Below are positions 42,152 to 49,000 of a stretch of DNA of 64,000 nucleotides, piece by piece. Source of the DNA: Isoptericola cucumis. GTDB taxonomy: Bacteria > Actinomycetota > Actinomycetes > Actinomycetales > Cellulomonadaceae. A program made the position numbers and the translations under genes. The notes below the pieces were generated by a model that saw nothing but the letters and a program-made list of their open reading frames with translations, was not told the DNA's origin and made no database searches. Positions within the stretch are counted from its first letter, which is position 1. The number at the start of each line of letters is the position of its first letter. The stretch is from positions 1 through 64,000 of the forward strand of contig NZ_BMDG01000001.1 of assembly GCF_014635665.1 (NCBI RefSeq), written 5' to 3'.

Positions 42152-44752
42152 ATGTCAGCGCTGTCACCATCGCGACCACGCGCCCTCTGCGCCGCCCTGG
42201 CGGCCACGGCCACGGCGCTCGCGGGGCTCGCCGCCGCCCCGCTCGCCCAGGCAGACGGGGACGAGATCGTGGTCCACGGCCTCAAGGGCGAGTACTTCTC
42301 CGCGTCCGCGCCCGAGGCCCGCGACTTCGCCGAGCTCGGGGGCGTCGCCCTCGACCCGAACATCGACCTGCCCAACCTGGTGCCGACCTTCGAGTCGCTC
42401 ACCGGGCAGGCCGAGCACACCACTGCGAGGTGGACCGGGAACGTCACGGCGCCGACCACCGGCGACTACACCTTCTACGCGACCGGCGACAACGGGTTCC
42501 GACTCTTCATCGACGACGAGCTCGTCATCGACCACTGGAACCCCGACGTCTGGGACGTCGAGCAGACCAGCGAGAAGGTGGCCCTCGAGGCCGGTGAGCA
42601 CACGATCCGCATGGAGCACTTCCAGGACGTCGGCGGCGCCAACCTGTTCCTGCGCTGGTCCGGGCCCGGCATCGACAAGGAGATCGTGCCGAGCTCGATG
42701 TTCACCCCGCCGGACGACTACGAGGTCTACCCCGTCGAGCTGACCGCCGGCGAGCGGCAGGTCGTCGCCCGGTTCGCCGAACCGGTCACCGACCTGGGCG
42801 AGCTCGCCGACCACCTCGCCGTCGAGGTGGACACCGTCCCGTTCCCCGTCTCGGACGTGCGCGTCGACCCGGCCGACGACACCCGCGTGGTCGTCGACCT
42901 CGACGCGCCCGTCCAGCAGGACCAGCGCGTGCGGTTCTCCTACGACGGCGACGGCGGGCTCGCGGTGGGCGGCGAGCCGGTGCCGCAGCTCCTGCGCGAC
43001 GCGACCAACAGCTCCACGCACCGGCTGCTGACCCCCTGGGGCGAGAAGCTCGACCGCGAGCACCCGCTGCCCGAGTACCCGCGCCCCCAGCAGGTGCGCG
43101 ACCGGTGGCTCAACCTCAACGGCCCGTGGCAGTTCGCCGGGGTCCGCGAAGGCGAGCGGCCCACGTTCGGCCAGGACCTCGACGAGGAGATCGTCGTGCC
43201 GTTCCCGGTCGAGTCGCAGCTGTCGGGGATCGAGCGCCACGAGCCGCACATGGTGTACCGCAAGGAGGTCCAGGTGCCGCGGTCGTGGCGCGCGGGCGAC
43301 CAGCGGGTCCGGCTGAACTTCGGCGCCGTGGACTACGAGGCGGCCGTCTACGTCAACGGCGAGCAGGTGGCCGAGCACACCGGCGGCTACACCGCGTTCA
43401 GCGCCGACATCACCGACGCCCTCGAGCGCGGCGGCACGCAGGAGATCGTGGTCACGGCCACCGACCTCACCGGCGACGACCAGCCGAAGGGCAAGCAGAC
43501 CCTCAACCCCGGCGCGATCACGTACACCCCGTCGTCCGGCATCTGGCAGACGGTATGGATGGAGCCGGTGCCGGCGGCCGCCATCGACGACGTGCGCACC
43601 ACCCCCGACGTCGCCGGCGACAGCCTCGAGGTCGAGGTGGCGTCCGCGTCCGCGTCCCACGACGCCGTCGTCACGGCGGTCGCGCGGGACGACGACGGCC
43701 GCCGCGTGGGGAGCGTCACGGGACCTGCCGACGAGCCGCTCACGCTGCAGCTCGACGACTCCGCGGGCACGCGCCTGTGGAGCCCCGACGACCCGTACCT
43801 GTACGACCTCGACGTGCGGCTGCGCGACGGCGGCCGCACCGACAAGGTGTCGAGCTACTTCGCCATGCGGTCCGTCGGCGTCGAGGACGTCGGCGGCGTG
43901 CCCAAGATGGTGCTCAACGGGGAGCCGATCTTCTCCCTCGCGATGCTCGACCAGGGGTTCTACCCCGACGGCCTGTACACCCAGCCGAGCGACGAGGCGC
44001 TGGTCTTCGACCTGAAGGGGCAGAAGGACCTCGGCTTCAACTCGGTGCGCAAGCACATCAAGGTCGAGCCGATGCGGTGGTACTACCACGCCGACCGGAT
44101 GGGCCTGCTGGTGTGGCAGGACTTCGTCTCCGGCGACCTGCCGACCGAGGCGGGCCAGACGGCCTGGTTCGACGAGGCGAAGGAGATGATGGACCAGCTG
44201 CACAGCTCGCCCTCGGTGATCGGCTGGGTCAACTTCAACGAGGGCTGGGGCGAGTGGGACCGCGAGGTCACCGGCCAGATCGCGGACGAGGTCGCCGAGC
44301 TCGACCCGAGCCGCATCGTCAACGCGCACAGCGGCGTCAACTGCTGCGACTCGCTCGGCGACTCGGGCAGGGGCGACGTGGTCGACCACCACGACTACAC
44401 CAACACCGACCCGCCGTTCCCGGACGAGGCCCGCATGGCGATGGACGGCGAGCACGGCGGGTTCACGCTGCGCACGCCCGGTCACCAGTGGCCCGGCGCA
44501 CCCGCCGCCATCTACAGCGGCGTGGAGGACAAGGCCGCGCTCACGCAGAAGTACGTCGACAACACGCGCGAGTTCTACCTGCAGCGCGCCGGCGACGACC
44601 TCTCCGGCTCGGTCTACACCCAGGTCACCGACCTGGAGACCGAGCTCAACGGGTTCTGGACCTACGACCGCAAGGACCTCAAGGTCGACCCGGGCCCGGT
44701 CCGCGAGATCAACGAGCAGGTGATCGAGGCCGGAGCCAACGCGGGCAGCTGA
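42152..44752 (+). CDS. Secreted PA14-containing GH2 family glycoside hydrolase
   Basis: An 866-residue secreted enzyme. Signal peptide at residues 1-34 (ALCAALAATATALAGLAAAP, cleavage near AQA). A PA14 domain follows (about 35-185) with LKGEYFSAS, TTGDYTFYATGDNGFRLFID and GEHTIRMEHFQDVGGANLFL. GH2 sugar-binding and immunoglobulin domains span about 295-560, then a TIM barrel to the end. The acid/base Glu is in NFNEGWGEWD (E697); the nucleophile is probably E767 in DGEHGGF. GH2 covers beta-galactosidase, beta-mannosidase and beta-glucuronidase activities; the substrate is open. ATG 42152 has AAGGA 8 bp upstream; ATG 42143 is the alternative. Confidence 0.87.
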   Translation: MSALSPSRPRALCAALAATATALAGLAAAPLAQADGDEIVVHGLKGEYFSASAPEARDFAELGGVALDPNIDLPNLVPTFESLTGQAEHTTARWTGNVTAPTTGDYTFYATGDNGFRLFIDDELVIDHWNPDVWDVEQTSEKVALEAGEHTIRMEHFQDVGGANLFLRWSGPGIDKEIVPSSMFTPPDDYEVYPVELTAGERQVVARFAEPVTDLGELADHLAVEVDTVPFPVSDVRVDPADDTRVVVDLDAPVQQDQRVRFSYDGDGGLAVGGEPVPQLLRDATNSSTHRLLTPWGEKLDREHPLPEYPRPQQVRDRWLNLNGPWQFAGVREGERPTFGQDLDEEIVVPFPVESQLSGIERHEPHMVYRKEVQVPRSWRAGDQRVRLNFGAVDYEAAVYVNGEQVAEHTGGYTAFSADITDALERGGTQEIVVTATDLTGDDQPKGKQTLNPGAITYTPSSGIWQTVWMEPVPAAAIDDVRTTPDVAGDSLEVEVASASASHDAVVTAVARDDDGRRVGSVTGPADEPLTLQLDDSAGTRLWSPDDPYLYDLDVRLRDGGRTDKVSSYFAMRSVGVEDVGGVPKMVLNGEPIFSLAMLDQGFYPDGLYTQPSDEALVFDLKGQKDLGFNSVRKHIKVEPMRWYYHADRMGLLVWQDFVSGDLPTEAGQTAWFDEAKEMMDQLHSSPSVIGWVNFNEGWGEWDREVTGQIADEVAELDPSRIVNAHSGVNCCDSLGDSGRGDVVDHHDYTNTDPPFPDEARMAMDGEHGGFTLRTPGHQWPGAPAAIYSGVEDKAALTQKYVDNTREFYLQRAGDDLSGSVYTQVTDLETELNGFWTYDRKDLKVDPGPVREINEQVIEAGANAGS

Positions 44753-44771
44753 TCCTCGGCGTCATCGGCCG

Positions 44772-44807
44772 CGAGGGGCGGCCGGGCACCAGCCCGGCCG
44801 CCCCTCG
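44772..44807. terminator. 16-bp stem terminator after the GH2 gene
   Basis: CGAGGGGCGGCCGGGC (44772-44787), loop ACCA, GCCCGGCCGCCCCTCG (44792-44807): perfect 16-bp arms. It lies between convergent GH2 and VOC genes and touches the VOC stop codon, so it probably serves both directions. Confidence 0.85.
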
Positions 44808-45212
44808 TCATGCGCCGCCGTTTCCCGGGCGCGGAGCCATCACCTCGACCCGGTTGCCCGCGCCGTCACGGGTGTGGAACCGCAGGAAGCCGGTGAACGA
44901 CTCTCGCTCGGTCCGGTCGACGGCGAAGCCCGCTGCCTCGAGCCGGTCGGCCGTCGCGTCCAGGGCGGCGACGTCGTCCGTCACCAGCGCCGGGTGCGCC
45001 TTGCGTGCCGGAGCGAACGGTTCCTCGACGCCGACGTGGATCTCGGCGACCACCTCGCCGGCGGCGTCGTAGCCTCGGAACCAGCAGCCACCCCGACCGG
45101 CGAGCTCCGGCGGCTTCGCCACCTCGGTCAGCCCGAGCCCCGCGCCGTAGAACACGCGGGCCGCGTCCTCGCCGCCGGTCGGACATGCCACCTGCACGTG
45201 ATGAAGTCGCAC
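44808..45212 (-). CDS. VOC/glyoxalase-superfamily protein
   Basis: A 134-residue VOC-fold protein: MRLHHVQVACPTGGEDAARV then FYGAGLGLTEVAKPPEL, strand VVAEIHVGVEE, and the second unit HPALVTDDVAALDATADRLE ... VEVMAP. The metal-ligand pattern H (HHVQV), H (HPALV) and E (VEVMAP) is partly preserved. It is 3 bp downstream of the ThuA-like gene on the same strand, so the two form a small operon. Role unknown; probably a dioxygenase- or isomerase-like enzyme. Confidence 0.82.
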   Translation of the reverse strand: MRLHHVQVACPTGGEDAARVFYGAGLGLTEVAKPPELAGRGGCWFRGYDAAGEVVAEIHVGVEEPFAPARKAHPALVTDDVAALDATADRLEAAGFAVDRTERESFTGFLRFHTRDGAGNRVEVMAPRPGNGGA

Positions 45213-45215
45213 GGT

Positions 45216-45917
45216 TCAGCCCTCCAGCAGCCAGGTGGCGGAGCGCAGCAGCAGCTCGGCGTGCGACGGCGAGTCGTACGCGCGCACGTCGTGCCCCAGC
45301 GCGCTGTAGACGGTGCGACCGCCGTGCCCGTCCGCGACCCAGAGGGCCGGGTGCCGTTCGCCGTCGTCGTCGGTGACCCAGCCGAGCACCTGGGACGTGG
45401 GCGCGACCCGCAGCCGGCAGTACCGCTCGTCGACCACGTCGACGGCGGCGAGGCCCTCGGTGATCGGGTGCGCACCGACGGCGAGGGGCACGGTGGTCGC
45501 GCCGAGCGGCGGGTGCATGGACTCCCCCGGCACCCAGCGCCCGCCGAGCACCTCCTCCCACTCCGGCCGGTCGCCGAACGCGTTGGCCGCCTGGTGCACG
45601 GCGAGGATGCGGCCGCCGTCGCGCGCCCAGGCGTCGAGCCGTGCGTGGAACGGCGCCCACGCCTCGTCGTCGGGCCCGATGCCGGCCTCCCGCAGCCCGG
45701 GCCACGAGGTCCCCGCGTTGACGACGAGCAGGTCGACGTCGTCGAGGTCGTCGAGCGCGTCGGGGAACGTGGAGCGCACGGCGAGGTCCGCCGTCCGCCC
45801 CCCGACGTCGAGGCCGGCGAGCAGCAGGGCCAGCCGGTGGGAGGTGGCGGCGTGGTCGTGCCAGGGGTCTTCGTGCCGGCCGCGGCCGGCCAGGACAAGG
45901 ATGCGCGTCGTCGTCAC
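45216..45917 (-). CDS. ThuA-like (trehalose utilisation) domain protein
   Basis: A 233-residue protein with the ThuA/glutamine-amidotransferase-like Rossmann fold: ILVLAGRGRHEDPWHDHAAT, DVDLLVVNAGTSWPGL, DGGRILAVHQAANAFGDRPE, VGAHPITEGLAAVDVVDE and VYSALGHDVRAYDSP (family GHD-x-x-x-Y-x-x-P). ThuA-like proteins are found with sugar oxidation genes. The cysteine nucleophile of amidotransferases is replaced by His (VHQAAN), normal for ThuA. GTG start at 45917 behind GGATGGGGGC. It faces the GH92-GH76 gene across the LacI-type palindrome and may share its control. Confidence 0.83.
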   Translation of the reverse strand: MTTTRILVLAGRGRHEDPWHDHAATSHRLALLLAGLDVGGRTADLAVRSTFPDALDDLDDVDLLVVNAGTSWPGLREAGIGPDDEAWAPFHARLDAWARDGGRILAVHQAANAFGDRPEWEEVLGGRWVPGESMHPPLGATTVPLAVGAHPITEGLAAVDVVDERYCRLRVAPTSQVLGWVTDDDGERHPALWVADGHGGRTVYSALGHDVRAYDSPSHAELLLRSATWLLEG

Positions 45918-45985
45918 GCCCCCATCCTGCACGCTCCGCGGTCGCTCCCTCTTGACCGCCCCCGGGCCGACTGGCAGGCTGAACG

Positions 45986-46003
45986 CTTGACAGCGCTGTC
46001 AAG
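45986..46003. promoter_or_regulatory. LacI-family operator upstream of the GH92-GH76 gene
   Basis: CTTGACAGCGCTGTCAAG is an exact 18-bp palindrome with the central CG step expected for LacI/GalR-family sites. It lies 41 bp before the mannosidase ATG and 68 bp before the divergent ThuA-like gene. No lacI-type gene is in the window, so the repressor is encoded elsewhere. Confidence 0.7.
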
Positions 46004-46044
46004 CCGTGGCGGGGACGGACCCGCCCCCGAGCACGAGGTCACCG

Positions 46045-49000
46045 ATGCCTTCTCGCCCGACCCAGCAGCACAGCAGCCCGCAGCTCGCCCCGCCCCGGGG
46101 GCTCCCGCCTGCGCTCCGCCGCACGGTCTCCTCCGCCCTCGCCCTCGCCCTCGGCGTCACCGGCGTGGGGGTCGCGACCACGGCGCTCGCCCCCGCCGCC
46201 ACGGCGGCCGCCGGGGACTACGCGACGTCGCTCGAGCCCGACGACCCGCAGCCCGACTGGCTCAGCGAGCCCGAGCAGACCACGAGCGGCCCCAAGGTCT
46301 CCGGGGTGGTCGGCACGACGATCCTCGACCGCTCCCCGAGCACCCCTGCCGGGGACGACCTGCTGGGTGCCCCGACGTCCGAGCTCGGCTGGGAGGGCCC
46401 GTTCCAGAACGGCGTCGGGTCCGTGCCGGGCACCGTCGAGCCGACGGACGGCGACCCGGCCGCGGTCCGCTGGACGATGACGTCCGCCGGCGAGACGTGG
46501 ATCCAGGTGCCGATGCCCGACCTGGAGCGGGCCACCCCGCTGCGCGGCGAGGTCACGCTGACCGGCCGCGGCAAGGTATTCCTGAACGTGTACAGCGGCA
46601 GCCGCGACGTCGGCGGCGAGGAGGTCACCCTGTCCGACGACCCGCAGACCCTCACGGTCGACTTCACGCGGCCCGCGGACGGCGGCGGCAGGCCCCAGTT
46701 CCAGGTCCGCACGCACGCCGCCGGCGAGATCGGCGCCGTCGTGTCCGGGACGTCCGTCCGCCGGCTCGTGCCGGGCGACGTCGAGTTCCCCGGCGACGTC
46801 ACCGGCACGGTCGCGGGCGTCACCGCCTCCGCGGAGAACCCGCCGGCCGAGGGGGCGGCGAACCTGGCCGACGGCGACGTCGGCACCAAGTGGTTCGCCG
46901 GCTCGCCCACGGCCCACGCCACCTACGAGCTCGCCGAGCCGGCCGCGATCGCCACCTACGCGCTCGCCTCCGCGAACGACGCCGCCGACCGCGACCCGCG
47001 CGCCTGGCGGCTGCAGGGCTCGGACGACGGCGAGGAGTGGACCACGCTCGACGAGCGCGCCAACCAGACCTTCACCGACCGGTTCGAGACCCGCCAGTTC
47101 ACGGTGGCGGAGCCGCGGCCCTTCCGGTTCTACCGTCTCGACGTGACCGAGAACTCCGGCAGCCAGGCCACCCAGCTCGCCGAATGGCTGATCTCCACCG
47201 AGGCGGCCGCCGACTCGAACATGACGACCACCGTCGGCTCGGGCCCGGCCAGCGCCCCCACCGCGAAGACCGAGGCCGGCTGGACCGGGCTGCACGCGCT
47301 GCACTACGCCGGCAGCCACGCCGTCGACGGCCGCGGGTACGCGTACAACCGCGTGCTCGACGTCGACGTCCCCGTCGGCGAGGCCTCCGAGCTGTCGTAC
47401 GTGATCTTCCCGGAGGCGTCGGACGCCGACCGGACGTGGGCCAGCACCCACGTCGCCGTCGACCTCGCCTTCACCGACGGCACCTACCTCAGCGAGCTCG
47501 GCGCCGTCGACCAGCACGGCTTCGGCCTGAGCCCTCAGGGGCAGGGCGCCTCGAAGGTGCTGCACACCAACCAGTGGAACGCGGTGCGCGCGCGCCTCGG
47601 CGAGGTGGCCGCGGGCAAGACGGTCGACCGGGTCCTCGTCGGCTACGACAAGGACACCGGCCCCGCAGACTTCAGCGGCTGGATCGACGACATCGCCATC
47701 ACCGCAGGGTCCGGGGCCGCCGAGGACGACGCCGCGACGCGGCCGTCCGACCACGTCGTGACGACGCGCGGCACCAACTCCAGCGGCGACTTCTCCCGCG
47801 GCAACAACTTCCCCGCCACGGCCGTGCCGCACGGCTTCAACTTCTGGACGCCGACCACCGACGCCGGCACCTACCGCTGGCTGTACGAGTACCAGCGGCG
47901 CAACGACGCGCAGAACCGGCCCACGCTGGAGGCGTTCTCGCTCAGCCACGAGCCGAGCCCGTGGATCGGTGACCGGCAGACGTTCCAGGTCATGCCGTCG
48001 CCGCAGGCGGGCGTGCCGGACGCGAACCGCGACGCCCGCCGGCTGCCCTTCGACCACGCGAACGAGACCGCCCGCGCGCACTATTACGGCGTCACGTTCG
48101 ACGACGGCCTGAAGACCGAGATCACGCCGACCGACCACGCGGCGATGTTCCGCTTCACGTTCACCGGCGACGAGTCGAACCTCATCTTCGACAACGTCAA
48201 CAACTCCGGCGGGCTTACGCTCGACCCGCAGGCAGGCACGCTCACCGGGTACACCGACGTCATCAGCGGCGACCAGGCCGCGGGCTCCACGCGCATGTTC
48301 GTCTACGCGACGGTCGACGGCGCGGTCACCGGCGGCGGGAAGCTCGCCCCGGGCGGGCGCGACAAGGTCGCCGGCCACCTGACGCTCGACACGTCGTCCG
48401 ACAAGGTCGTCGAGATGCGGATCGCGACGTCGCTCATGAGCGTCGAGCAGGCGCAGCGCAACCTCGAGCTCGAGATCTCCGGCGACGACACGTTCGAGTC
48501 GGTCATGGAGCGCGCGCAGACGCAGTGGGACGCCAAGCTCGGCGTGATCGAGGTCGAGGGCGCCAGTGCCGACCAGCTCACCACGCTCTACTCGGACCTG
48601 TACCGCCTCAACCTGTACCCGAACTCGGCGCACGAGAACGTCGGCACCGCGGCGGCGCCGGAGTGGAAGCACGTCAACCAGTCCTCGACGTCCACCGACA
48701 CCGCCCGCGGCGGCGCCACCGCGACCGAGACCGGCGCCGAGATCGTGGACGGCAAGGTCTACGTCAACAACGGCTTCTGGGACACGTACCGCACCGCCTG
48801 GCCCGCCTACTCCCTCCTCTACCCGGAGCAGGCGGCCGAGCTGGTGGACGGCTTCACCCAGCAGTACGACGACGGCGGCTGGGTCGCCCGCTGGTCGGCG
48901 CCGGGCTACGCCAACTCGATGACCGGCACCAGCTCCGACGTGGCGTTCGCCGACGCCTACCTCAAGGGCGTCGAGGACATCGACGTGCAGCGGGCGTACG

